64,000 nt of DNA from assembly GCA_013289855.1 (NCBI GenBank), contig JABCZD010000001.1:560184-624183 (forward strand), read 5' to 3'. The stretch comes from Acidobacteriota bacterium (GTDB lineage: Bacteria > Acidobacteriota > Terriglobia > Acidiferrales > UBA7541). The translations under genes were made by a program, and so were the position numbers. Shown here piece by piece: positions 54,857-63,901 of the stretch (positions are counted from its first letter, which is position 1; each line of letters opens with the position of its first letter). The notes beneath the pieces were generated by a model, which did not search any database, was not told where the DNA came from, and saw only the letters and a list, made by a program, of their open reading frames with translations.

Positions 54857-57193
54857 CTATTTCAGCGCCTGCCATGCCTGGCACTCCGCAACACTTACCG
54901 GCGAGATGAGCGGCGGTCCCGTTTTGAAGCGGACCACACCTTCCGAGGTCGAACAGAAGCTTCTCGCTCCGGTGTTGGCGCTTACGGGCGTAGCTACGAC
55001 CACATATTCTTTGCAGAGATGCAGCTTGCAAACGGCGGTAACGCGAAATTGATATCCAGATTTCGTGCACCACGCATCGCCCGTACAACCCGCTCCGGCT
55101 AGACTTTGGTCTAGTATTCCCGCACGGTCCGCCGATGTTGCGGCACTATCACGCGAAGCATAACCAAACGTCGCTAGGTCCGACGCAAAGCCTCGCTTTG
55201 GATACTCCGCTGCATAGGTAACCTGAGCGGTGTTTACAGTGCGCACGCTGCCTATCGCGCTTGCTTCGTTAGCCGCGATTCTCGAACGCAGCAGATTGGG
55301 AATCGCGATCGCGGCCCCCACCAGCACTGCTCCGAAGTCGAAAGCGCCGTTCGCGCTCGCCTCGCGAATTGTCGACTCCTCGCCGTACAGGCACACCACC
55401 GACGGCGCACCCGCTCTGGATATTTGCGCAAGAGGATTGGCCAGTTCTGGTCCAAGTTGCTGCAGCTTTAGCGCCGTCAATGCCCCAGGATCCTCGTACA
55501 GCAATGCGGACGCCTTCAGAGCATTATCCTGTGACTGGCTGACTGACTGGCCCGTCGCCTCGTTTGGTGGCAACGCCACCAAAAACTTCTTGGACTTTCC
55601 CAGCGCTCCGCCGGAGGCATGCAGTTGCAGCGCTTCGGCCACCGCTTCGTGACTCGTGCTCACGATCAGATATCCATCCACAAACGCATAAGCAATCTCG
55701 GTGACGTTCTTTCCCGAGGGAACTTTTACGCTGTAAAACGTCACTCCCCCATCATCCGTTTTCGCCACTTCAATATGCCCTACCGCTAGCAGCGTGGTCA
55801 GCGTTTGCTGAATGTGATCGGCGTCGTCGACCTTCAACATCGCTTTCCAAAGCGTCTGCGCAGCGCTGATGCTGTCTAGTTCCACCGTCATTTCGCCGCT
55901 CAAGTGCCGCAGCAGGTCGTCTTTAAGGCTCAGCTTCAACGCCTTTTCCCCTTGCTCCACAGCCCCGAACGAGCTCGCATTCTCGGGGCCGGCCAGGACC
56001 TTCGCATCTTCGAATATTTCCGCCGGGCTCTTGAGCACCACACTGCCCGCTATCACCGCCTTCGGAGAGACAAAATCCAGGCTGCCCAGCGGCGCTGGAT
56101 TGCCGAGCCACGACGCCACTCCGTGCCGCGGCGCGTTAAAGCTAAGTTCCGCTTGGCTGATGTTCTGCCCGGCAACCGCGGTGTGCTCCCAAACGAGGTA
56201 CTTCACGTCCGCGAATCCGCTACGCTGCAAACTCTGTTGCGCCTGTTTCGTTCCCAGCGGGACTTGGCTCAGAATTTTCTGCATATCCGTGGCCGACAGA
56301 ATCGTCACGCCGCCGCGATACTCCTGCAGAATCCGCTGACCAAACGGCGTCGCCACAAATTCGCGTCCCCCCTGAGCGAGCCGCGCGTTAAAGCTGCGTA
56401 GCGTGGCCACATCAATAGCCGCCACCACGTAATCAGGGCGCACCAGTACCAGAAGCTCTTCCGTCGCGCCCTTATCCTCTGCTGTCGCAAGTTCCTTCAG
56501 GTCCAGCACGCGCACGCCGGGCTTCGATTTGTCGGCACCTTGATTCACCCATTGCTGCAGCACCTGCTTAAATCCCGGCTTCCGTATTTCCGCTACCATC
56601 AACAATTTTAATTTCTCGCCATCCATCGCCCCTGCCACGGCGATTTCCTCACCCAAGTACTCGTGCAGTTGCGCCAACTTCTCCAGCGATTCCTCCAGCT
56701 TCGGCCCCGACGTAGCCATTTGGCCGTGTTCCCACCACGCCCGCAACACCGCGCTCTCCTGCAACTCCTGCCGGAAAATCTTTAGCGTCTGGCGGATGAC
56801 CTCGCCATAGTTGGAAAACGCCGCGTAGGACATCGTTGTTTCCGGCATCAACGGCAAGAGCCGGCTTTCCTTTCGCGCCGGCGGAAACTGTAGATTGTGC
56901 TGCAGCTTCTCGACCAGCAGACCTAATTCATCCAGCAATCCGGGATACTTATTCACGTCTTCCGTCCAGGGTGCGGTCGTCGATTGCGCGGCCGGTGGCT
57001 GTGTTGCTGGCGCCTGCGCTTTCGGCGATTTTGCAGCCGGTGACTGCGCCGTTGGTGACTTCAGTGCAGATTGCGGCGCGGCCGCCGGCGTCTGCGCGAA
57101 ACCCATCGAGTCCAGCAAAAAGATCACCGCCGTCGTTACCACGCACCTGATGAAATGACGGCTGCCGTGCTTGAGGGTTTGCGCGTGTGCCAT
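54857..57193 (-). CDS. Exported protein fused to a C-terminal pilin-like module
   Basis: 778 residues. A signal peptide (about 1-34), an Ala/Pro/Gln repeat linker (about 35-75), and a large alpha/beta part (about 80-600) that tentatively resembles DUF3352-type exported proteins. From residue ~620 it turns into a type IV pilin: GAAIAIPNLLRSRIAANEAS, then a continuation (near VRTVNTAQVTYAAEYP) that matches the pilins at 39-41 kb, with four Cys in the globular part. The leader, the cut site and most of the hydrophobic helix are missing, so it cannot join a fibre in the normal way. Function unknown. Confidence 0.7.
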   Translation of the reverse strand: MAHAQTLKHGSRHFIRCVVTTAVIFLLDSMGFAQTPAAAPQSALKSPTAQSPAAKSPKAQAPATQPPAAQSTTAPWTEDVNKYPGLLDELGLLVEKLQHNLQFPPARKESRLLPLMPETTMSYAAFSNYGEVIRQTLKIFRQELQESAVLRAWWEHGQMATSGPKLEESLEKLAQLHEYLGEEIAVAGAMDGEKLKLLMVAEIRKPGFKQVLQQWVNQGADKSKPGVRVLDLKELATAEDKGATEELLVLVRPDYVVAAIDVATLRSFNARLAQGGREFVATPFGQRILQEYRGGVTILSATDMQKILSQVPLGTKQAQQSLQRSGFADVKYLVWEHTAVAGQNISQAELSFNAPRHGVASWLGNPAPLGSLDFVSPKAVIAGSVVLKSPAEIFEDAKVLAGPENASSFGAVEQGEKALKLSLKDDLLRHLSGEMTVELDSISAAQTLWKAMLKVDDADHIQQTLTTLLAVGHIEVAKTDDGGVTFYSVKVPSGKNVTEIAYAFVDGYLIVSTSHEAVAEALQLHASGGALGKSKKFLVALPPNEATGQSVSQSQDNALKASALLYEDPGALTALKLQQLGPELANPLAQISRAGAPSVVCLYGEESTIREASANGAFDFGAVLVGAAIAIPNLLRSRIAANEASAIGSVRTVNTAQVTYAAEYPKRGFASDLATFGYASRDSAATSADRAGILDQSLAGAGCTGDAWCTKSGYQFRVTAVCKLHLCKEYVVVATPVSANTGARSFCSTSEGVVRFKTGPPLISPVSVAECQAWQALK

Positions 57194-57394
57194 TCTTTGC
57201 TCCCATCGTGAAGAGACTCGGGATACTCAGCCCGGCCCATTTTCTACGTTGAAGCTAAGTATAAGGAGCACTCTTCGGCGCACTCGGTTATTTGATGGGG
57301 ATACTTGTCGGAAATGGAATTAGGGCGCGCGACACAACGCCAACGGAAGTGGCACGCGTTATTGTGCTTAGTACAACTTCGAGGTTCTAAATTT

Positions 57395-58687
57395 TCACTG
57401 TTCGCTGGCCGCTGCCCGCACCGGCAACTTCGAAATCCGTAACCTCAAAACTTTTCTCTGATTTGCTTCCAGCACCTCAAAGCAGTATCCCTCAATCTCA
57501 ACCTTATCCCCCGCCGCCGGTACTTTCCCAGATGCGTGACTCAGCAATCCCGCAATCGTCGTCACCGTCTCGTAAGACTCTCCGCCAAAGCGCACACCCA
57601 ATAACTCCTCCACGTCCGTAATATCCATGCTTCCGCGCATCACCAGCCCGCCATCCGGCTCGCGCACCACGTCCGGTGCCGGCGGCTTTCCGTTGTTCCC
57701 GCTCTCGCCGACAATCTCTTCCACCAAATCTTCCACCGTCGCCAATCCTGCCACCGAGCCATGTTCATCGATAATAATCGCCATCGGCTGGCCCTTTTGC
57801 CGCATCTCGCGCAGCAAATCCGAACCCGCCTTCGTCTCCGGCACAAACAGCGCCGGGCGCGCCAGCTCCCGCACCTTGCGTCGCGGCAAGTCCTGATCCG
57901 CGATGTGCAACAACTCCTGCGCGTTCACCACGCCATAAATCTCATCCAGCGTATTTTCATACACCGGCATCTTCGAGAATTTCGTCTCCACAAATTTTGC
58001 GTGCAGCTCTTCCAGCGACGCGTCCGCAGCAATCGCCACAATATCCGGGCGCGGCGTCATCACTTCCCTCACCCGCTTGTCGCTGAACTCCACCACCTGT
58101 TCGATCAACTCCCCCTGCTCCGGTTGTATAATTCCTTCTTCCTCCGCAGCTTCCACCAGCGCTTCGATGCCTTCCTCGGTGCGCTGCTCCTCGGTTTTTT
58201 CCACCTCGTGCTCGGAAATCCGCGCCAATGATTCCGCGCCCTCCAAAAAAACGCGCGCCGGCCACACCAGCCACATTCCCGCGCGAATCATCGGCAAAAG
58301 CGGCAGCAGCCATCGCCCCGTCGTGCGATACAACAGCGTGTCCGGAATAAAATGCATCGCAATCACAACTTCCAGCGTAAGAAACACGCAAAACTCCACG
58401 AACGATTCCCACTGCCCGGGCACAAAACGAACCACCCCGCGCGTGGTCTCCAGCACCAGAAACGCCAGCAGGAAGTGCCCCAGAATGCGGAACGTTCGCC
58501 CACCGCTGCGCCGGTTGATGTGCAGCCGTGGTTCAATCTCCGCTTCGAAAATTTCCAGGTGTTCGCGCACTCGTCCGGTAGTCATCCGGCCCAGCTCGCG
58601 ATAGATCAACGTCAGGTAGGAAAAAATCGGCAGGCCAATCGCCAGTAGCACGATCCGTAGAATAAACGCGATGTTCTGGAATCTCAT
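57395..58687 (-). CDS. CorC/HlyC-family CBS-domain membrane protein
   Basis: 430 residues. An N-terminal membrane region (helices at about 7-28, 67-85, 95-115, 128-145) that is a divergent DUF21/CNNM-like part, then an acidic helical linker, two CBS domains (about 210-330: MTPRPDIVAIAADASLEELH, KMPVYENTLDEIYGVVNAQEL, DEHGSVAGLATVEDLVEEIVG) and a CorC-type C-terminal domain (GSMDITDVEELLGV). Such proteins take part in magnesium or cobalt efflux. Third gene of phoH-ybeY-corC; the ybeY stop overlaps its start by 4 bases. Confidence 0.88.
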   Translation of the reverse strand: MRFQNIAFILRIVLLAIGLPIFSYLTLIYRELGRMTTGRVREHLEIFEAEIEPRLHINRRSGGRTFRILGHFLLAFLVLETTRGVVRFVPGQWESFVEFCVFLTLEVVIAMHFIPDTLLYRTTGRWLLPLLPMIRAGMWLVWPARVFLEGAESLARISEHEVEKTEEQRTEEGIEALVEAAEEEGIIQPEQGELIEQVVEFSDKRVREVMTPRPDIVAIAADASLEELHAKFVETKFSKMPVYENTLDEIYGVVNAQELLHIADQDLPRRKVRELARPALFVPETKAGSDLLREMRQKGQPMAIIIDEHGSVAGLATVEDLVEEIVGESGNNGKPPAPDVVREPDGGLVMRGSMDITDVEELLGVRFGGESYETVTTIAGLLSHASGKVPAAGDKVEIEGYCFEVLEANQRKVLRLRISKLPVRAAASEQ

Positions 58688-59247
58688 GCCAGCCCAAACC
58701 GCCGGCGCAATTTCGTTTCCAACCGGTCCATCTCCCCGCGATCACTCTCGTGGTCGTAGCCCAAAAGATGCAAAACGCCGTGCAGCATCAAGACGCGCAA
58801 TTCCGAAGAAAAACTCCTCCCGTTTTTCTTCGCGTAACGCCGCGCCGTCGCCGGCGAAATGGCAATATCGCCCAGATATTTCCCCGCTAGAGCCTTAGTA
58901 GCCTGCCTTGTAGCGACGCCCTTTAGGGCGTCATTAGTCCCAGCGCCGCCCGCCTGCCGACGCAACCGACTCCGCCTTGCTCTCAGTTTTTCCGCAGGAA
59001 AGGACAACACATCCGTCGGCCCCCGCTTTTTGCGAAAAGCCCAATTCATCCGCGCTATCTCCGCGTCCGTCACAAAACAAATGACCAACTCGGTCTCCGC
59101 CAATCCCAAGCCATCGCGCACACGTTGCAAAAATTCCTCGAGCGGTGCCACCGCAAGTTTCACGCCACGCTGCCGGTTGATGACCGCCTGCACTTCGCGC
59201 GCGCCACGAGGTTTAACCTTGCCGCGTTTCGTGCGCCTTCTCCTCAT
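58684..59247 (-). CDS. ybeY: Endoribonuclease YbeY (with inserted loop)
   Basis: 187 residues. The zinc motif HGVLHLLGYDHESDRGEM is near residue 155, and FRKKRGPTDVLSFP and YLGDIAIS are its other conserved blocks. It processes 16S rRNA 3' ends and takes part in ribosome quality control. Between LSFP (residues 81-84) and LGDI (from 125) there are about 40 residues where the family usually has about 10; this stretch is basic and contains a palindromic repeat (58908-58935) read in frame as DALKGVATRQ. The start overlaps phoH by 35 bases. Confidence 0.92.
   Translation of the reverse strand: MRRRRTKRGKVKPRGAREVQAVINRQRGVKLAVAPLEEFLQRVRDGLGLAETELVICFVTDAEIARMNWAFRKKRGPTDVLSFPAEKLRARRSRLRRQAGGAGTNDALKGVATRQATKALAGKYLGDIAISPATARRYAKKNGRSFSSELRVLMLHGVLHLLGYDHESDRGEMDRLETKLRRRFGLA
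58908..58935. repeat. Short palindromic repeat, copy 7, inside ybeY
   Basis: Arms GACGCCCT (58915-58922) and AGGGCGTC (58925-58932) with the TTGTAGC prefix. It agrees with copy 4 at 11664-11690 at nearly every base, but lies within a coding frame. Confidence 0.85.
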
Positions 59248-60274
59248 CCATTTCTTTTAGCGCTTCCTTCGCCGCGTAATCGCTCTTGATCGCCGCCCGC
59301 GCCGCCGTCGAATTTCCCCCGCGCTGCGGATGCGCCATATCGTACTCTTCATACGCCCGGATGATCTGCTGCACCAAGTTGTGCCGCACCACGTCCTTCT
59401 CGCCGAACTGCACCACACCAATCCCTTCAATCTTCCCGCACACTTCCAGGGCCTCGATCAACCCGGACTTCTTCCCCACCGGCAAATCAATCTGCGTGAC
59501 GTCTCCGGTAATCACTGCCTTCGAGTGAAATCCCAGCCGCGTCAAAAACATTTTCATCTGCTCGCTGGTGGTATTTTGCGCCTCATCCAAAATCACAAAC
59601 GAATCATTCAGCGTCCGTCCGCGCATGAACGCCAAAGGCGCCACTTCAATCGTTCCCTTCTCCAAAAACGCCCCTAACTTATCCGCGTCCAGCATGTCGT
59701 ACAGCGCGTCGTACAGCGGCCGCATATAAGGATCAATCTTCTGCTGCAACGTCCCTGGCAAGAATCCAAGCCGTTCCCCAGCCTCCACCGCCGGCCGCGC
59801 CAAAATAATCCGGTTCACCTGCTTGGTCAGCAGCGCGCTTACGGCCATCGCCACCGCAATATAGGTTTTCCCCGTCCCTCCAGGCCCGATGCCAAACATC
59901 ATGTCGTGCTTCTCAATCTCTTCCATGTACCGCCGCTGCGACGCATTCTTCGGCGTAACCACTTTCTTCCCAAACGCCCGCGTCCGCCCCGGCTCAAACA
60001 TTCCGCGCAGCGACTCCTGCGGATTGTCCGTCGCCACGCGAATCAAGCTCTTCACTTCTTCGCTCGACAGCGCCCGCCCGCGCTGCGTCGCGTGGTTGTA
60101 CTCCTCCACGATGCGCACCGCCTGCTCCACCGAATCGTGCGCGCCCTCAATCGTAAATTTGCTGTCGTGCAGTTGCGTCTCCACGCGCAGCAAATCCTCC
60201 AGCAAACGCACGTTCTCATCCAGCGTGCCGAAGAACGGTTCGATTTTTCCGGAAATATGTACGCTTCGCTTCAT
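59213..60274 (-). CDS. phoH: PhoH-family ATPase
   Basis: 353 residues from the ATG at 60274; the frame continues to 60370 without a better start. An N-terminal KH-like part (about 10-90) is followed by the PhoH ATPase: MEEIEKHDMMFGIGPGGTGK (Walker A end GPGGTGKT), ILARPAVEAGERLGFLPG, VILDEAQNTTSEQMKMFLTR (Walker B) and TGDVTQIDLP. It is the YbeZ/PhoH partner of YbeY, thought to act on RNA and ribosomes. First gene of the phoH-ybeY-corC operon, the same order as ybeZYX in enterobacteria. Confidence 0.95.
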   Translation of the reverse strand: MKRSVHISGKIEPFFGTLDENVRLLEDLLRVETQLHDSKFTIEGAHDSVEQAVRIVEEYNHATQRGRALSSEEVKSLIRVATDNPQESLRGMFEPGRTRAFGKKVVTPKNASQRRYMEEIEKHDMMFGIGPGGTGKTYIAVAMAVSALLTKQVNRIILARPAVEAGERLGFLPGTLQQKIDPYMRPLYDALYDMLDADKLGAFLEKGTIEVAPLAFMRGRTLNDSFVILDEAQNTTSEQMKMFLTRLGFHSKAVITGDVTQIDLPVGKKSGLIEALEVCGKIEGIGVVQFGEKDVVRHNLVQQIIRAYEEYDMAHPQRGGNSTAARAAIKSDYAAKEALKEMDEEKAHETRQG

Positions 60275-60645
60275 CCAGTTGGTAGGTTTGCCTGCGACAG
60301 GAATGGGGTGCCCGATGGGATTCCTCCGTATGTACAAAAAACCTGTACAACCGGCCGCGCCCATTTGCACCGAGCTGCAGCCACTTCAAGGAGAAACTTC
60401 CTTCACACTATCCCACGCCTATGTTGCGGTCAAGTTACACCACGCCCCGCCCCTATGCGCACGCATAATACGAATCGATCGATTACAAATGATGAATCGC
60501 AAGAACACATCCCCCCATCAAAATATCCGCTACTCCAACCTAAAAAATCGCATCGCAAAATCGTAGCTCCTCGGAGTACCATACCCACTCCTCGACCCCT
60601 CCCAGTCGACCGCTCCATCTTCAACTCCTACCCCGAGGAGGCTAC
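60275..60645. other. Divergent intergenic region phoH / GH13
   Basis: 371 bases without a gene. Two TGTACA boxes (60330-60335 and 60343-60348) 13 bases apart form a dyad that could be an operator for phoH. The last part has lower GC and precedes the GAGGAGG ribosome-binding site of the GH13 gene. Confidence 0.5.
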
Positions 60646-62685
60646 ATGCTTTCGCAATCCAATATCTCCCCGAACACTCCCATGGGCGCAACTCTACTTC
60701 CCGGCGGCGGCGCCACCTTCCGCACCTGGGCCCCGCGCGCCACCGCCGTCTACCTCAACGGCGTCTTTAGTGGCATTCAACAATTCGCGCAAACGGATGC
60801 CTTCCTGATGTCTAAGGATCCGAACAGCGGCTACTGGACCGGCTTCTTTCCCAATGCCGCCGAAGACGACCTCTACCATTTCTATATCATTGGCCCCGCC
60901 GGTCCCACCGGCCCCGTCTGGTACAAGCGCGATCCCTACGCCCGTGAACTAGCCCTGGACTCCCCGTTTCCCACCTGCAGTTGCGTGATCCGTTCCGCCA
61001 CCGCCTATCCTTGGCACGATTCCGCCTTCATCACGCCAGACTTCTCCAACATGCTCATCTACCAAATCCACATCGGCGTCTACGCCATCAACACGCCCGG
61101 CGTAGCCTCTACATTTCTCGATGTAATTGGAAAAATAGAATACCTCGCCGACCTGGGCATCAACGTCCTGCAACCCCTCCCCATCGACGAGCAAGAGAGC
61201 GACCCCGGCGAAGGCTACGACGGCTCCGATTATTTCTCCCCAGACTTTCCCTACGTCGTCACAGATCCCGCAGCTCTCGCAGGCTACCTCATCACGATCA
61301 ATCGTCTGCTCGCCGCAAAAAATCTTCCGCCGCTAACCCTCGCCGACATCACCCCCGCCCCGGCGCAACTAAAATGTTTGGTCGATCTTTGCCACCTCTA
61401 CGGCATCGCCGTGGCCTTCGACGTCGTGTACAACCACGCCGGCGGCTGGCAAATCCTCAACGACGACCAAGCCATCTACTTCTTCGATCGCGCCGCTCCC
61501 ATCAGCACTCCGGACGATCCCTTCGGTCACAACGAAAGCCTCTACTTCACCAACGCCGGCGGCGGATACGTCGGCGGCCTCTCCTTCGCGCTTTGGAACC
61601 AGGACGTCTGTCAATTCATCATCAACAGCGCCAGCTACTACATCAACGAATTCCACGTCGATGGCTTCCGCTACGACGAAATCAGCGCGCTCTTGGCCCT
61701 GAACGCAAATACCGGCTGGGGCTTCTGTGCCAACCTCACCGACACCCTTCGCTTCATAAAGCCCCGACTCTTGCAAAACGCCGAGTATTGGCCCGGCGAA
61801 TATTCCGCCTCTCGTTCCTCAATCGTAGCTTCCACTGCCACCGGTGGCGCCGGCTTCGACGCCATGCAACACGACGCTCTGCGTCTCGCCATTCGCGGCG
61901 CCATCACTCAAGCCTCGCAAGGCCAATCCGCACAAATAAATTTCGACGCCATCGCGGGATCTCTCTTCCCGCCAGACCTCCCGCACGCCTGGCAAGCCAT
62001 AACCTGTGTGGAAAATCACGACATCGCAGAACGAGACGCCCAGCAGCGCATCCCCACGCTAGCCGATGGCTCAAACTCTGTTTCCTGGTACGCCCGCAGC
62101 CGCTCCCGCGTCGCCACATCACTTCAACTAACCGCCCCGGGCATCCCACAACTCTTTATGGGCCAGGAATTCCTCGAACCCGCGCAATGGTATTGGGATC
62201 CCACACAATCAAATTACCTGATCGACTGGAGCGATCTTAACGTCGGCCTCAGCGGCGCCGCCGCAACCGCCGCCAACCCGGCCCTCGCCACCGCGATGGC
62301 CAACCACCACCAGTTCACCAAAGACGCCATCCGCCTCCGCTGGAACCAACCCGCCCTCCGCGGTGAAAACGTAAACGCCTTCCACGTCCACAACCAAAAC
62401 CGCGTAATCGCATTCCAACGCTGGCTGGAAGGGACCGGCCAGGACGTAATCGTAGTAGCCACGCTAGCCGAAACCACCTGGTACAACTACGCCATCGGCT
62501 TCCCCTATCCCGGCGCATGGCAGGAAATCTTCAACTCCGACCTCTACGACAATTTTCCCAATCCCCAAGTCGCCGGCAACGACGGCGGCATCACCGCCGA
62601 TGGCCCCCCGCTCCACGGCTTCAACTCTTCAGCCAGCATCACCATCCCCGCCAACAGCGTATTGGTCTTTGCCCGGCCAACGTAG
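60646..62685 (+). CDS. GH13-family alpha-glucan enzyme with N-terminal CBM48-like domain
   Basis: 679 residues, no signal peptide, so cytoplasmic. The N-terminal GATFRTWAPRATAVYLNGVF region (about 20-115) is CBM48/E-set-like, as in branching and trehalose-forming enzymes. The TIM barrel has region I AFDVVYNHAG, region II VDGFRYDEIS with nucleophile Asp344, region III QNAEYWPGE with acid Glu380, and region IV VENHD with Asp459. A C-terminal beta domain closes it. Length and layout lie between GlgB and TreZ; I cannot decide between branching, trehalohydrolase and amylase activity. GAGGAGG lies upstream of the ATG. Confidence 0.85.
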   Translation: MLSQSNISPNTPMGATLLPGGGATFRTWAPRATAVYLNGVFSGIQQFAQTDAFLMSKDPNSGYWTGFFPNAAEDDLYHFYIIGPAGPTGPVWYKRDPYARELALDSPFPTCSCVIRSATAYPWHDSAFITPDFSNMLIYQIHIGVYAINTPGVASTFLDVIGKIEYLADLGINVLQPLPIDEQESDPGEGYDGSDYFSPDFPYVVTDPAALAGYLITINRLLAAKNLPPLTLADITPAPAQLKCLVDLCHLYGIAVAFDVVYNHAGGWQILNDDQAIYFFDRAAPISTPDDPFGHNESLYFTNAGGGYVGGLSFALWNQDVCQFIINSASYYINEFHVDGFRYDEISALLALNANTGWGFCANLTDTLRFIKPRLLQNAEYWPGEYSASRSSIVASTATGGAGFDAMQHDALRLAIRGAITQASQGQSAQINFDAIAGSLFPPDLPHAWQAITCVENHDIAERDAQQRIPTLADGSNSVSWYARSRSRVATSLQLTAPGIPQLFMGQEFLEPAQWYWDPTQSNYLIDWSDLNVGLSGAAATAANPALATAMANHHQFTKDAIRLRWNQPALRGENVNAFHVHNQNRVIAFQRWLEGTGQDVIVVATLAETTWYNYAIGFPYPGAWQEIFNSDLYDNFPNPQVAGNDGGITADGPPLHGFNSSASITIPANSVLVFARPT

Positions 62686-62773
62686 AGTTCGCCCGCCCGA
62701 CGCAATAGTTCTTCCCCACGCCGAACCATGCCCACAGCCGCAACCTCAGCTCCCCGTCGTTCTTAACGCGGGT

Positions 62774-62794
62774 TCCTCTGCACGCCTCTGCGTT
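62774..62794. repeat. Degenerate copy of the TCCTCTGCG tandem repeat
   Basis: TCCTCTGCACGCCTCTGCGTT, related to the repeat at the end of ubiE (7955-7981). Here it lies between two convergent genes. Confidence 0.5.
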
Positions 62795-62864
62795 GAATTC
62801 TTTTTCGTTCTGGCGGACGCCAACTTAATCCGTGAACCGGCAAGCGCAAAAAAAAAAGAGGAAC

Positions 62865-63605
62865 CTACAGCTTCTGGTAACTAGCATTGGTGGTCGTGAC
62901 CACCAGCTTTTTCGCGGTCGCGTTTAGAATCGTTTGCTGCACGTAATTCGTGCCATCCGGCAGACTGGCCATCTGTACCTGCAATGTCACAACATCCTTC
63001 GCCTGCCCCATATAAGTATTGACGCTCAAAGAAGTGATCTTCTTCGCCGTGGTATCGAACGTCAGCGTCATTCGATCGCCGGCTTGCGCGTAATCCGTGA
63101 AAATCAAATTCATCGCCCCCGGCACGGGATTGAACGATGCTTTGCCCGCTTGAAACGCCATTTGCATTTTCTGCGCGTCGGGCGGCACGTACATGGCAAG
63201 GACGCCCGTTACGTCTTTTATGTAGTCCTGCATTTCCGCGGTTTTCTTCGCGACGACCCGCTGTTTCAATCGGCCGCCACTCGGCTGCTGCGCAACCCCG
63301 ATGGGAGTTTTCTGCACTTGTCCGTCCGGCCCGTACCGGCAGCTGCTTTGTTTCGCGGGTTTCGCGTCGCCATTCAACGTCAGCTGCATCGTTTCGATCC
63401 ACTGGTATTGCAGTAATTTCTGCTTATTCGCGGCGATCGATTGCTGCACGCTCGCGAGTTTTTCCTGCAGCACCGCATTCTGCGGCAGCGCTGGCGTCAC
63501 CAGCAGCAGCGCCATCGCTCCACTGCTAACCAAGCGTCTCCGCATCGCGGCGAAAGTACCTGCCGCCGACGCTCTCAAATTCGCAATTACGAAATCCTGC
63601 TTCAT
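62865..63605 (-). CDS. Exported protein of unknown function
   Basis: 246 residues from ATG 63605, with AGGAG 8 bases upstream; the frame continues to 63638. The signal peptide has a long basic start (residues 1-25) and a hydrophobic core LVSSGAMALLLVTPALPQ. The mature part starts with a helical segment (VLQEKLASVQQSIAANKQKL), then a strand-rich domain with WIETMQLTLNGDAKPAKQ and GDRMTLTFDTTAKKITSLSVN. No known motif. Probably periplasmic, convergent with the GH13 gene. Confidence 0.65.
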   Translation of the reverse strand: MKQDFVIANLRASAAGTFAAMRRRLVSSGAMALLLVTPALPQNAVLQEKLASVQQSIAANKQKLLQYQWIETMQLTLNGDAKPAKQSSCRYGPDGQVQKTPIGVAQQPSGGRLKQRVVAKKTAEMQDYIKDVTGVLAMYVPPDAQKMQMAFQAGKASFNPVPGAMNLIFTDYAQAGDRMTLTFDTTAKKITSLSVNTYMGQAKDVVTLQVQMASLPDGTNYVQQTILNATAKKLVVTTTNASYQKL

Positions 63606-63638
63606 GTGAATTTCTCCTGTGCCTTGCGTAGAGGCCAA

Positions 63639-63901
63639 CTCAATCCGAATCGACGGGAGCCCTCAGATCTTACCCCCGCCCCCGCTCATAGAAATGCGTG
63701 TCAACAGACCGGCAACGATCATTTTTTCATCGGTGTATCGTTCCGTATTTCGCACGCAGAAGAATTTCCCGCCCGAATGTTTGGCCCCGCTTATCGTAGG
63801 CGTTGCACCATCCCTTCAGCACTGTCAAAAGTGACAGCGAGCTCCGCCGCGCCCGCAGCGACAACTCTCTCGTTGATCGGCCCCCCAATTCTTAACACGC
63901 T
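63639..63901. other. Gap without a supported gene before the IS element
   Basis: 263 bases between the exported-protein gene and the insertion element. A 71-codon plus frame (63619-63834) has no recognisable product. Nothing else is seen. Confidence 0.5.

Noticed and set aside
57349..57366. TGGCACG followed by ATTGTGC, sigma-54-like on the plus strand
   Set aside because: GG-GC spacing is wrong for sigma-54 and no plus-strand gene follows.
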